In this document: positions 25,349 to 34,314 of the stretch, one piece after another
How positions within the stretch are numbered: the first letter of the stretch is position 1
Layout: each line of letters opens with the position of its first letter
Assembly (NCBI GenBank): GCA_028242535.1
Contig: JAOJYB010000007.1
Coordinates: 1-54,258, forward strand
Origin: Candidatus Nitrosopelagicus sp.
GTDB taxonomy: Archaea > Thermoproteota > Nitrososphaeria > Nitrososphaerales > Nitrosopumilaceae
Length of the DNA: 54,258 nt
Direction: 5' to 3'
Position numbers and translations under genes: made by a program
The notes under the pieces: generated by a model
The model's database searches: none
Told to the model about the DNA's origin: nothing
Seen by the model: the letters and a program-made list of their open reading frames with translations, nothing else

Positions 25349-26575
25349 TTAATCTAATGTAGTATTACTACTCATTTCTTTGGTAATAAATAATCTATAC
25401 CAAATTTCAAAAGCTAAAATACCTAAAAATTTGTTAACATATTTCACATCTAACTCTAAAGAATCAATGTGTTTTTGAATCCATTCATTGTTTATCCATC
25501 CATCCTTTACTACTCTTGAATCAGAGAGAAATTCTTTACATAATGAATGACCATGAGAATTCCAAAGGTTAATGGTATTAACATTAAATCCTAATTTTTC
25601 TGAAGAAACTAAAGAATCATGGCCATTCTTTTTTAAAATAGAACGCAATGGTATTTTTCCAATATTTGTAATTTTATCATATTTGTATTTACTTGGAATG
25701 TGTGGAGCAGACGAAATCAAATCATCATTAAGAATAGGAGTAAGCAAATTCATTTCAAGAGAATTAATTATTCTTGAATTTACAGGATTGAAATTATACA
25801 ATAATTTACCATTATAATCCGCCAAGAATACTTGTTCTAAATTAGATAGATTGTTGTCAAAATAAGGAATTAATTGGTCATAAATGAAATTCCATGAAAA
25901 ATTAGATTTTTTTGTAAAAATATCCTGTTGATCAAAAACGCGATCCCTTTCATGACATTCTAAGTATGCTTTTGTTTTTTCTATTGGACTAGAATTTTCA
26001 TTTGTTAATGAAAGAAATTTTTTGTATCTAAATGTATAACCGCCAAAAAGTTCATCACCACCATCACCTGAAACAAGAAATTTTGAAATAGATTTTGATG
26101 CTTTTGCAACATAATACCAATGTAGGTCCCAAAAAGGAAGTTTTATCATACTAATTGCTTTAGGTAATTCAGAGAGATAGTTTTCAAGATCTATTATTGT
26201 GTGATTCGCATCAAATGTATCAGCTATTTTAGATGCATTTTTAGTTTCGTCAACACTATTTGCAAATTTTATAGATAAAGCTTCTATTTCAATATCAGGT
26301 TTAATTTTTCTTAATAACGATAATACCAATGTGGAATCAACTCCACCACTTAACGCAATACAAATTTTTTTGTTATCAAATGTCTGTAATTTTTGTTCAA
26401 TATTATTACAAATTGATTTTTCAATTTGATTGACATTTGGTTGGTCTTGTGTAGATTTGAAATCTTGAAAGTTTTTTGTAGGAAGATTAGGAGTTATAGA
26501 TGGATCGTATCGTAATGTTAGAATGTTTACAAGAGATAAAGAATTAATTGATTGTGAATTATTATCCACGTCCAA
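25349..26575 (-). CDS. Asparagine-synthase-family amidotransferase without the glutaminase domain
   Basis: The 408-residue protein carries the PP-loop ATP pyrophosphatase motif ALSGGVDSTLVLS (SGGVDS at 76-81) and LVSGDGGDELFGGYTFR, both hallmarks of the AsnB synthetase domain. The usual N-terminal Ntn glutaminase domain with Cys2 is missing: only about 70 unrelated residues precede the PP-loop. Family members in O-antigen loci amidate uronic acids. Sitting between two UDP-sugar dehydrogenase genes, this one probably amidates a uronate sugar, using free ammonia or a separate glutaminase (inference). It overlaps the upstream gene by 14 bases; TTG start, with GTG at codon 3 possible. Confidence 0.82.
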   Translation of the reverse strand: MDVDNNSQSINSLSLVNILTLRYDPSITPNLPTKNFQDFKSTQDQPNVNQIEKSICNNIEQKLQTFDNKKICIALSGGVDSTLVLSLLRKIKPDIEIEALSIKFANSVDETKNASKIADTFDANHTIIDLENYLSELPKAISMIKLPFWDLHWYYVAKASKSISKFLVSGDGGDELFGGYTFRYKKFLSLTNENSSPIEKTKAYLECHERDRVFDQQDIFTKKSNFSWNFIYDQLIPYFDNNLSNLEQVFLADYNGKLLYNFNPVNSRIINSLEMNLLTPILNDDLISSAPHIPSKYKYDKITNIGKIPLRSILKKNGHDSLVSSEKLGFNVNTINLWNSHGHSLCKEFLSDSRVVKDGWINNEWIQKHIDSLELDVKYVNKFLGILAFEIWYRLFITKEMSSNTTLD

Positions 26576-27929
26576 GTCCTCTAAAAATTAAATTTTCATT
26601 TTTTGCCGAGATTGGTTCAATTATTCCTCTTGTATCAATTAATATTTTATTATTCATTTGATTGAATTTTGAAAGTTCTAATTGTTTAAATTCATCATGA
26701 CCTGTCACAATAATTGCTGCATCTACATTTGTAAATATATCATCAAGATTTTTCTCAGATTTAATTCCAAAAACATCTACATTTTTGAAATATGGATCAT
26801 AAATACATACATTAGCTCCTAATTCTTGTAATTTTTTGATAATAATTTCTGCTGGAGTTAATTGAATATCTTTAACATTTGGTTTATACGATATTCCAAG
26901 AATCAGAATTGTAGATTCCTGAATATTTTTATTACATTCTTGAAATGCATCTAAAGTTAACTCAATTACATGTTCAGGCATTTTTTCATTAATTTTTCTA
27001 CCTGATTCAATAATACTTAGACTAGAATTTGTTCTTCTTGCAGTATTAAGAAGTTGATACGAGTTTATTGGAAGACAAGGTCCACCTACGCCAGAACCAG
27101 GATAATGAACTTGGAAATTATATTTCTTTTTTGCTGCTTCTAAAACTATGTTTGTATCTATTCCTAATTTTTCAAACATTATTGCAAGTTCACTAATGTA
27201 TGCAATGTTAATATCACGAAATACATTTGTTGTTAGTTTTACAGCATTTGCGGTTTTACAATTTGGCATTTCAACTAATTCTACACCAAAAACAAAATTA
27301 TAAATTGATTTTATGATTTTTGAGATATTTTTATTTATTCCACCAACAAGTCTTGGAAGATTTGTGAAATCATGAAGAATTTCTCCAGGATTAGCATTTT
27401 CAGGACATACACCTATGAAGAAGTTATTTTCAGCTGTTAGTCTTTCATTATCAGTGATCATACTAATCATTTCATCTTCAATAAATCCAGGTTCAATTGT
27501 ACTCTCAACAATTACTAAAGAATTTGGTTTAAGAAATTGTGATAGTTGTGATGCCACACTTTTCAGTGCAGAATAATCCGGTACATTATTTTCATCCATT
27601 GGAGTAGGTAATGACAGTAAAATCAAATTAGAATTGGATACACCGTCTTCAATTTTTGTTGTAGCAGAAAATTTTTTTTTAGAAATTACATTATGAAAAA
27701 TTTCTTCATAACCAGGTTCATCTTTAAGAGGAAAATTATCTCTATTTATCATTTCAACAAGTGATTCATTAATATCAACCCCAACAGTAGTTAGGCCAGA
27801 TTTTGCAAATGATAATGCAGTAGGCAAACCAATTCTTCCTATACCTACAACACAAACACGTAGGGTTTTTGAATCAAGAGATTTTTTTACTTCTTCGAGA
27901 CTTTGCATGTTAATATTAGAATATGACAT
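26562..27929 (-). CDS. Nucleotide-sugar dehydrogenase, UDP-ManNAc dehydrogenase (WecC)-like
   Basis: This 455-residue protein is a complete three-domain UDP-sugar dehydrogenase: NAD-binding VVGIGRIGLPTALSFAKSG, LSLPTPMDENN, VIVESTIEPG, and the catalytic segment GSGVGGPCLPIN with the Cys. LGISYKPNVKDIQLTPA opens the C-terminal UDP-binding domain. The P-M-D and GGPCLP forms fit the WecC/WbpA group that oxidises UDP-N-acetylhexosamines to uronic acids, rather than UDP-glucose dehydrogenase. It is the first gene of an operon with the amidotransferase and the truncated dehydrogenase, suggesting synthesis of an amidated HexNAc uronate. Confidence 0.86.
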   Translation of the reverse strand: MSYSNINMQSLEEVKKSLDSKTLRVCVVGIGRIGLPTALSFAKSGLTTVGVDINESLVEMINRDNFPLKDEPGYEEIFHNVISKKKFSATTKIEDGVSNSNLILLSLPTPMDENNVPDYSALKSVASQLSQFLKPNSLVIVESTIEPGFIEDEMISMITDNERLTAENNFFIGVCPENANPGEILHDFTNLPRLVGGINKNISKIIKSIYNFVFGVELVEMPNCKTANAVKLTTNVFRDINIAYISELAIMFEKLGIDTNIVLEAAKKKYNFQVHYPGSGVGGPCLPINSYQLLNTARRTNSSLSIIESGRKINEKMPEHVIELTLDAFQECNKNIQESTILILGISYKPNVKDIQLTPAEIIIKKLQELGANVCIYDPYFKNVDVFGIKSEKNLDDIFTNVDAAIIVTGHDEFKQLELSKFNQMNNKILIDTRGIIEPISAKNENLIFRGLGRG

Positions 27930-28043
27930 TTTTTTTCACTATTTTTGCTATTTTTGAACTTTTTTACTCTATTATAATTTTGTAATGATAGCTTTTATTC
28001 CAAAATCTTAAAAGCTTAATGATAAGACTAAGAATGGATTTTT

Positions 28044-28883
28044 GTGACTAAAATAGTAATTACATCAGCAGGAAAAGGTACAAGACTATTACCATTTACA
28101 AAAGAAATGCCAAAGGAGATGATGCCAATTTATTCAAAAGCGTTCACAAAAAATAGAGTAGTTTTACCATTATTACAGTACATCTATGAACAACTTTATT
28201 CTATGGATTTTCGAGATTACTGTTTTGTAGTAGGACGTGAAAAGAGATCAATAGAGGATCATTTTACACCACATGATGCGTATCTAAGAGAATTAAACGG
28301 GGATTATAAAAAATTAATAACAAAATTTTATAGAAAATTAGAGGATTCACATTTAGTTTGGATTAATCAAAATAAACCACTAGGTTTTGGTGACGCAGTA
28401 AAACGTGCAGAGAGGTATGTAGGAAATGAGGATTTCATTGTTCATGCCGGAGATGTTACAATTCTAAGTAAGTCCAAACACCCAGTTTTACGATTAATAG
28501 ATATTGCAAAAAAAAATCCAGATGCTAAAGCAATTTTATTATGTAAAAAAATTAAAGATTTTAAGAGATATGGGGTTCCAACTGTTAATAAAATATCTAG
28601 TAATTTATTTTCAGTAAATGAGGTTATTGAAAAACCAGATAAACCAAAATCTAAGTTTGGAATACTACCACTATATTATTTTAAATCAGATATTTTTTCT
28701 AGTCTAAAAAAGATTAAAACCGGAAAAGGAAAGGAATTTCAATTAACAGATGCAATTCAAAATTTAATTAAAGAAAAAGAAAAGGTTCTTGCAATTACAT
28801 TAAATGAAAATGAAGATGAAATTGATGTAGGAACGGTTGAATCATATAAAAATGCACAAGAGATTACATTTAGGAAAGCATGA
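28044..28883 (+). CDS. UTP--glucose-1-phosphate uridylyltransferase (GalU-like)
   Basis: The 279-residue nucleotidyltransferase starts SAGKGTRLLPFTKEMPKEMMPI, the GalU-type signature with K-E-M-P-K. HAGDVTIL supplies the metal-binding Asp, and VIEKPDKPKSKFGILPLYYF fits GalU. The reaction is UTP + glucose-1-P to UDP-glucose + PPi. The next gene encodes a UDP-glucose-type dehydrogenase, which would use the product. The start is GTG at 28044; the stop overlaps the next ATG (ATGA). It is first in a five-gene operon running to 33231. Confidence 0.85.
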   Translation: MTKIVITSAGKGTRLLPFTKEMPKEMMPIYSKAFTKNRVVLPLLQYIYEQLYSMDFRDYCFVVGREKRSIEDHFTPHDAYLRELNGDYKKLITKFYRKLEDSHLVWINQNKPLGFGDAVKRAERYVGNEDFIVHAGDVTILSKSKHPVLRLIDIAKKNPDAKAILLCKKIKDFKRYGVPTVNKISSNLFSVNEVIEKPDKPKSKFGILPLYYFKSDIFSSLKKIKTGKGKEFQLTDAIQNLIKEKEKVLAITLNENEDEIDVGTVESYKNAQEITFRKA

Positions 28884-30217
28884 GTAAGAGAGATAATTTG
28901 GCGAAGATAGCAATAATAGGATTAGGGTTTGTAGGATTATCACTTACTGCAGTTTTAGCATCTAAGGGCTACAAAACCATTGGTATAGATGTTGATAAAT
29001 TAAAATGTAATAAAATTTCACAAGGTAATTCAACATTTTTTGAACCAAAATTAGAAAAAATGTTAAGAGATGGATTAAAAAAAGATCTGGTAATAAGCAA
29101 TAATTTTTCATTGATTAATGATTGTGATTATATTTTTGTTACTGTAGGAACACCACAAAGATCAAATGGTGCAATAGATCTATCAATGATTAAGAAAGCA
29201 GTGACAAGTATTGGAGAAATTATTCGACATAGTAAAAATAATCCAATAATTTTGATAAAAAGTACAGTCATACCAGGCACAATGCAAGATATCATCTTAC
29301 CAATTTTAGAAGAAAGATCAAATAAAAAAGCTGGAAAAGATTTTGGGCTTATTTCAAATCCAGAATTTTTACAGGAAAGTAGTGCAATTAAAGATACGAT
29401 TTATCCACATGTAATAGTTCTAGGAGGATACAAAACAAAATTTATGAAAAAGATGCAAAGTTTTTTTCATAAATTACATCCAAATATTCCAATCATAATA
29501 ACAAATCACCAAACATCTGAGATGATAAAATATGCAAATAACTCATTTCTTGCAACAAAGATTAGTTTCATCAATCAATTATCAAGTATATGCCAGAATA
29601 TTCCAGGAGCCAATATCGATGATATTGCAACAACGATAGGATTAGATCCTAGAATTGGAAAACAATTTCTTAATGCAGGACCAGGATATGGTGGTTCATG
29701 TTTACCAAAAGATATCAAAGCATTGATTAATTTTTCAGATAAAGCAGGAATTAAACCAACATTATTGCATGCGGTAGAAAAAACTAATGAAAATCAATTA
29801 GAGCAAATTATTAAATTAATTAAAAAGATAATAGGAAAAGATTCTGGAGTACAAATATCTGTTTTAGGAACTGCATTTAAACCAGATACAGATGATATTA
29901 GAGATTCCATATCTGTAGAATTAATAAAAAAACTATTGGTTCTAAAAAATAAATCTAAGATAATTGTTTATGATCCAAAGGCTATGAATAATACAAAAAA
30001 ACTATTTGAGGATAAGATTAGATATGCAAAATCTATTTCAGAATCTATAAAAAATTCTAAAATTATAATTTTAATGGTTAATTGGAAAGAATTTCAAGGA
30101 TTAAATAATAATTCGTTTAAAAAATCTTCTAGAGTAAAAATTATCGATTGCAGAAGAATATTAGCAGATAAAAAATTTGATGCGGATTATTATGCAATTG
30201 GAATAGGGCGCGAATAA
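28880..30217 (+). CDS. UDP-glucose 6-dehydrogenase family protein
   Basis: This 445-residue protein has all three UGD domains: IIGLGFVGLSLTAVLASKG (NAD-binding), FVTVGTPQRSNG, LIKSTVIPGTM, SNPEFLQESSAI (the family's substrate-binding segment) and the catalytic GPGYGGSCLPKDIKAL with Cys. SVLGTAFKPDTDDIRDS opens the C-terminal domain. It oxidises UDP-glucose, or a related UDP-hexose, twice to the uronate with NAD+. The preceding gene makes UDP-glucose and the following epimerase could convert UDP-glucuronate to another uronate. It overlaps both neighbours by 1-4 bases. Confidence 0.9.
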   Translation: MSKRDNLAKIAIIGLGFVGLSLTAVLASKGYKTIGIDVDKLKCNKISQGNSTFFEPKLEKMLRDGLKKDLVISNNFSLINDCDYIFVTVGTPQRSNGAIDLSMIKKAVTSIGEIIRHSKNNPIILIKSTVIPGTMQDIILPILEERSNKKAGKDFGLISNPEFLQESSAIKDTIYPHVIVLGGYKTKFMKKMQSFFHKLHPNIPIIITNHQTSEMIKYANNSFLATKISFINQLSSICQNIPGANIDDIATTIGLDPRIGKQFLNAGPGYGGSCLPKDIKALINFSDKAGIKPTLLHAVEKTNENQLEQIIKLIKKIIGKDSGVQISVLGTAFKPDTDDIRDSISVELIKKLLVLKNKSKIIVYDPKAMNNTKKLFEDKIRYAKSISESIKNSKIIILMVNWKEFQGLNNNSFKKSSRVKIIDCRRILADKKFDADYYAIGIGRE

Positions 30218-31113
30218 TGAAATTTGTTGTTACAGGTGGTGCAGGATTTGTAGGTAGTAATCTAGTCAAATTACTAGTCAATGAAGGCCATACTGTAATA
30301 GTGATCGATAATCTTGTTAAAGGTAAAAAATCAAATTTAGAATCAGTTCTAGATAAAATAAAATTTTATGAAATTGATATTAGAGATTATAAATCATTAA
30401 AAAAAATATTAAAAAATATTGATGGTGTTTTCCATCAAGCTGCACTTACAGTTGTACAAGATTCGTTTGATAAACCAGAAGAATATCATGAAGTAAATGT
30501 TGTAGGAACAGATAATATATTCAAATTGGCAAATGAAAATAATTTCAAAGTAGTTTATGCAAGTAGTTCAAGTGTTTATGGACACAAAGATTCTATGCCA
30601 ATTACAGAAGATTCAATGAGAGAACCAATTAATCCATATGGGCAAACCAAATTAGATGATGAATATCTGTATGAGAAATATTCTAAAATGGGTACAAAGA
30701 TTATTGGCTTACGTTACTTTAACATTTTTGGAGAAGGTCAAACTCTTGAATATGCTGGAGTAATAACAAAATTTTTAGATAGAATAAAACAAAAAAAATC
30801 CCCAATAATTTTTGGAGATGGTTCACAAATTCGTGACTTCATTTTTGTTGAGGATGTAGTTATGGCAAATTTGTTAGCAATGATGAGTGAAGTTTCAAAT
30901 TTATTAGTAAATATTGGAACAGGGAAAGCAATAACAATTGTAGAATTAGCAAACATGATGCTAGATATTTCAAAAATAGATTTAGAACCAATTTTCAAAG
31001 ATTTACTAGATGGGGATATAAAAGAAAGTCAAGCAAATAATACATTAGCAGTAGAATCTTTCAATTGGAAACCAAAAAAGAGATTAAGCGAATGGTTGAA
31101 GGAGATTTTGTAA
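30217..31113 (+). CDS. NAD-dependent epimerase (UDP-sugar 4-epimerase-like SDR)
   Basis: The 298-residue extended SDR has GGAGFVGSNLVKLL (NAD-binding), FHQAAL, the active-site block VYASSSSVYG and PYGQTKLDDEYL with the intact YxxxK pair. GLRYFNIFGEGQ and IRDFIFVEDV are typical of UDP-glucose/UDP-glucuronate 4-epimerases. Its place directly after a UDP-glucose dehydrogenase and before a DegT aminotransferase suggests that it acts on a UDP-uronate or makes a 4-keto sugar, but the product cannot be fixed from sequence. The start overlaps the dehydrogenase stop codon by one base. Confidence 0.85.
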   Translation: MKFVVTGGAGFVGSNLVKLLVNEGHTVIVIDNLVKGKKSNLESVLDKIKFYEIDIRDYKSLKKILKNIDGVFHQAALTVVQDSFDKPEEYHEVNVVGTDNIFKLANENNFKVVYASSSSVYGHKDSMPITEDSMREPINPYGQTKLDDEYLYEKYSKMGTKIIGLRYFNIFGEGQTLEYAGVITKFLDRIKQKKSPIIFGDGSQIRDFIFVEDVVMANLLAMMSEVSNLLVNIGTGKAITIVELANMMLDISKIDLEPIFKDLLDGDIKESQANNTLAVESFNWKPKKRLSEWLKEIL

Positions 31114-31114
31114 A

Positions 31115-32173
31115 ATGAAGATTCCATTTTTTGTTCAAGAATTTACTCAAGAGATGGAAGATGCTGTAATCCATGCATTAAGGAATGAATCATTTGTTGG
31201 TGGGGAGAGTGTTTCAAAATTTGAAGATGAATTTGCACGATATACAGGAACAAAATATGCAGTTTCAGTTAATTCAGGAAATAGTGCATTACAAATTTCG
31301 TTAATGTCATTAGGGATTTCAGATAAATCAAAAGTAATTACACCGACAAATTCTTTCATTGCTTCTGCAAATTGTATTAGAATGACAAATGCACAGCCAA
31401 TTTTGACAGATATCAATTTGAGAGATGGAGGAATTGACATAAGCAATGTTAAAGAAAAGGCAGACGCAATAATTCCAGTTCATATTTATGGAAATCCATG
31501 TAATTTTGATTCAGTAAAAAGTTTAGCGGAAGATCAGAAAATACCGATTATCGAAGATGCATGCCAAGCTCATGGTGCAATTTATAAAAATAAAAAAGTT
31601 GGAAGTATTTCCGATGTAGGATGCTTTTCATTTTATCCTACAAAAAATATGACTGTGGGAGGAGATGGAGGAATGACTACAACAAATAATGAGGAGATAG
31701 CAAGAAAAATAAAATCAATAAGAGATAATGGAAGAAAAACAAAAAATGAGTTTGACAGATTAGGTTTCACTATGAGACTTAACACAGTAAACGCTGCAAT
31801 AGGAAGAATACAACTCAAACATCTCGATGAAAAAAATTCAAGAAGAAGAGAAATTGTATCAATTTATAGAAAAAATTTAGTTGATAATTGTATTTTACCT
31901 GAGAACCCAGATGGAAAATCAGTTTATCACCAGATTGTTTTAAAACATGAAAAAAGAGATGAGATACGTGAAGAATTAACAAATAATGACATAGGTTCTG
32001 CAATATACTATGAAAAACCAATCCATATGCAACCAATTTATCTAGATTATGGTTTGAATTTACCAAACAGTGAAAAGTTTTCAAAAGAAATTATGTCATT
32101 GCCATCTTATCCATCATTAACAAATGAAGAAATAGAGATTATTTCAGAGCATGTAAATAAAATAATTAATTAA
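31115..32173 (+). CDS. DegT/DnrJ/EryC1/StrS family PLP-dependent aminotransferase
   Basis: The 352-residue protein shows the family features: a substrate-loop start IPFFVQEFTQEM, NSGNSALQISLM for PLP phosphate binding, IIEDACQAHGA with the Asp that contacts the pyridine nitrogen, and CFSFYPTKNMTVGGDGG with the PLP-binding Lys in S-F-x-P-T-K. These enzymes aminate keto-sugar nucleotides at C3 or C4 to give amino sugars. It follows an epimerase by 1 base and precedes a glycosyltransferase by 2 bases, so the operon probably makes and transfers an amino sugar or amino-uronate. Confidence 0.92.
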   Translation: MKIPFFVQEFTQEMEDAVIHALRNESFVGGESVSKFEDEFARYTGTKYAVSVNSGNSALQISLMSLGISDKSKVITPTNSFIASANCIRMTNAQPILTDINLRDGGIDISNVKEKADAIIPVHIYGNPCNFDSVKSLAEDQKIPIIEDACQAHGAIYKNKKVGSISDVGCFSFYPTKNMTVGGDGGMTTTNNEEIARKIKSIRDNGRKTKNEFDRLGFTMRLNTVNAAIGRIQLKHLDEKNSRRREIVSIYRKNLVDNCILPENPDGKSVYHQIVLKHEKRDEIREELTNNDIGSAIYYEKPIHMQPIYLDYGLNLPNSEKFSKEIMSLPSYPSLTNEEIEIISEHVNKIIN

Positions 32174-32175
32174 AA

Positions 32176-33231
32176 ATGAAATTATTAATTGGCGGATCTA
32201 GTTCGAAGATGTTTCATCTGAAAGAATTTTCAGAGATGCTAGAAATTAACAATGTTGAGACAAAATTGGTTCTAGATGTAGACTATGCAGATGGATTTCC
32301 AAGTAGAAAAATGAGTAAGTGGTTTTCAAAAGATACGAAATTTAAAGATTTAATTGAAGAATTCAGACCAGATTTAATCTTAGTAGATAGACAACGTCAT
32401 TTTGCTTTAGAAGCATCAAAGATGGATATTCCATTAGTTATTCATTTGAGAGGAAATTATTGGAAAGAAATGGAGATGGCAAAAAAAACACTTTACAGTT
32501 CACCCCCAAAAAAAATCGCCATAAATAAATGGGATGAAATTGGTGAGAAGTGTTTTCAAGCTGCAGACAAAATTCTTCCAATTTGTAAACATCTTGAAGA
32601 TGTGGTGAAAGAACACTATCCACAAAAATCTTCATCTGTAATGTATCAAGGAATTAGTTCGGATAATTGGTATGAGAGTGAAGGTATGAAGCTAAAACAT
32701 CCATGTGTAGGATTAGTTCAAGGTGCAGTAATTTTAGAAAAAACTGAACAGTTACTTACATTAACTAAAGTTCTTGAAAAGATGCCAGAAACTACATTTT
32801 ATTGGGTTGGGGATGGACCATACAAAGAAAATGTTTTACCAATATTAGAAAAATATGATAATTTCGAATGGTTAGGTGCACTAGAGTACCCAAATAAGAT
32901 CAGAGAATTTCTTACGGAGATTGATGTTTATGCATTATTGAGTGGAATTGATATGGCACCATTAACATTGCTTGAGGCACAATTAATGAAAAAACCAGTA
33001 ATTGCAACAAATGTTGGTGGTATTCCTGAATTAATGAAAGATAAAGAGAATGGTTTTTTGATAGAAAAAGGAGATTCAGAAAAATTAATCGAGTATTTAC
33101 AGATTATTTTTAATGATTATGAAAAAGCAAAAACTATGGGAAATTCAGGAAGGAAATTTGTCGAAGATAATTTTTCATGGGAGATTATTGCAAAAAAATT
33201 CATCAATGATGTGAAAGATTTAGTAAACTAA
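32176..33231 (+). CDS. Glycosyltransferase family 4 protein (paralogue of 23452-24540)
   Basis: The 351-residue GT-B protein begins LLIGGSSSKMFHLKEF and has FYWVGDGPYKENVL and LTLLEAQLMKKPVIATNVGGIPELM (GT4 donor-site E-x7-E). Residues 35-110 closely match the transferase at 23452 (VDYADGFPS, WFSKDTK, VDRQRHFALE, HLRGNYW). It is last in the galU-ugd-epimerase-aminotransferase operon and is the best candidate to transfer the sugar made by that operon. It converges on the methyltransferase gene at 33232 with no gap. Confidence 0.88.
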   Translation: MKLLIGGSSSKMFHLKEFSEMLEINNVETKLVLDVDYADGFPSRKMSKWFSKDTKFKDLIEEFRPDLILVDRQRHFALEASKMDIPLVIHLRGNYWKEMEMAKKTLYSSPPKKIAINKWDEIGEKCFQAADKILPICKHLEDVVKEHYPQKSSSVMYQGISSDNWYESEGMKLKHPCVGLVQGAVILEKTEQLLTLTKVLEKMPETTFYWVGDGPYKENVLPILEKYDNFEWLGALEYPNKIREFLTEIDVYALLSGIDMAPLTLLEAQLMKKPVIATNVGGIPELMKDKENGFLIEKGDSEKLIEYLQIIFNDYEKAKTMGNSGRKFVEDNFSWEIIAKKFINDVKDLVN

Positions 33232-34278
33232 TTACTTCTTTTGACCGGTTACGCTTATTCCACTTTCAATTTCTTTAAATGTATTAATTTTAATTTTTAA
33301 ATCTCGATACCATTTTTTCACTTCACTTGGAGTGTGTCTATATGCAAATTTTGGATAATACCAATCAAAATTTACCCCAACACTTCTTTCAAAATTATCA
33401 GATTCATCCCAAAAACATTTTAGAAAATGCCAGTAAATGAATCGCTGTACATCATATGTACCAGATTTTACTCCCAATAGTGGAATATCTTTAGGTATGG
33501 TGATTTTCTTTTTTAATTTTGATAGTGCCTTACCTAGATGAGCCATATCTTTTGAGAATTCAGTACATTCTGCTACAGACATTTTGATTGTTCGTTGTCG
33601 AATATAATCATCAACATACTCTCGAACAGGAGCCTTTTTGTTGTAAACATAAATAGAGATATGTCCACTTTTTTGAAGAAATTTTGTTAGATATTTGAAA
33701 GATGTTGATGTGTTTTTTGTATGATGTAAGACTTGATCAGAGAAAATATAATCAAAAAATGATTTTTTGAAAGGTAATTGTCTAATGTCAGCTTGTATGA
33801 AATGAATATTTGGAGAACGACCATATTTTTTGTGTGCAAAATCAATACTATCACTAGCATCTAATGCAAAAACAGTTGTAGAATCATTAACAGATAACAT
33901 TTTTGCGCTATTTCCAATTCCAGTTCCAGCATCAAGAATAAATTTTTTGGATTTTAGAAAAGCGTTAAATGTCTTAATGGATTTCCAATCAAATCTATCT
34001 AAGAACCATTTTCTTTGCCATTCAATCCAATCTTTTGCATGATGATTTGTATGATGCGTCTTCCATTTTTCAGAAAAAGCCATTTCAGTACGTACAAAAT
34101 CTTTAGTGACATCAACTACAAATCTTGGAATTCCTTTAGAGATTTTGAATTTATCATTACATTTTGTACAGATTAGAGTTCCTTCATTAATTTCATTTTT
34201 TGTTTTTGATTTAATTCTTAATTTTAGTTCAGAACGACATGAGGGGCAAACCAAATATTCCAAGATTGATAGTTTCAT
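33232..34278 (-). CDS. SAM-dependent methyltransferase with N-terminal zinc ribbon (Trm112-like)
   Basis: The 348-residue protein starts with a four-Cys ribbon, LVCPSCRSELKL and LICTKCNDKFKI, followed by GIPRFV, the Trm112-like fold often fused to methyltransferases. The class I domain follows: FILDAGTGIGNSAKML (motif I), FALDASDSID, FIQADIRQLPFKKSFFDYIFSDQVLHHT (Methyltransf_11 style). The C-terminal about 120 residues, with many aromatic residues, are not recognised. The target is unknown; the glycan or lipid context makes a small molecule more likely than rRNA. A TATA-like box lies at 34299-34309 before the ATG at 34278. Confidence 0.8.
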   Translation of the reverse strand: MKLSILEYLVCPSCRSELKLRIKSKTKNEINEGTLICTKCNDKFKISKGIPRFVVDVTKDFVRTEMAFSEKWKTHHTNHHAKDWIEWQRKWFLDRFDWKSIKTFNAFLKSKKFILDAGTGIGNSAKMLSVNDSTTVFALDASDSIDFAHKKYGRSPNIHFIQADIRQLPFKKSFFDYIFSDQVLHHTKNTSTSFKYLTKFLQKSGHISIYVYNKKAPVREYVDDYIRQRTIKMSVAECTEFSKDMAHLGKALSKLKKKITIPKDIPLLGVKSGTYDVQRFIYWHFLKCFWDESDNFERSVGVNFDWYYPKFAYRHTPSEVKKWYRDLKIKINTFKEIESGISVTGQKK

Positions 34279-34298
34279 ATTTTTTCTAAATTTTCCCG

Positions 34299-34309
34299 TT
34301 TTATAAAAT
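34299..34309 (-). promoter_or_regulatory. TATA-like box of the zinc-ribbon methyltransferase
   Basis: TTTTATAAAAT is centred 26 bases before the minus-strand ATG at 34278, in the short gap after the GT4 gene. It marks separate, leaderless transcription. Confidence 0.55.
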
Positions 34310-34314
34310 CACAG

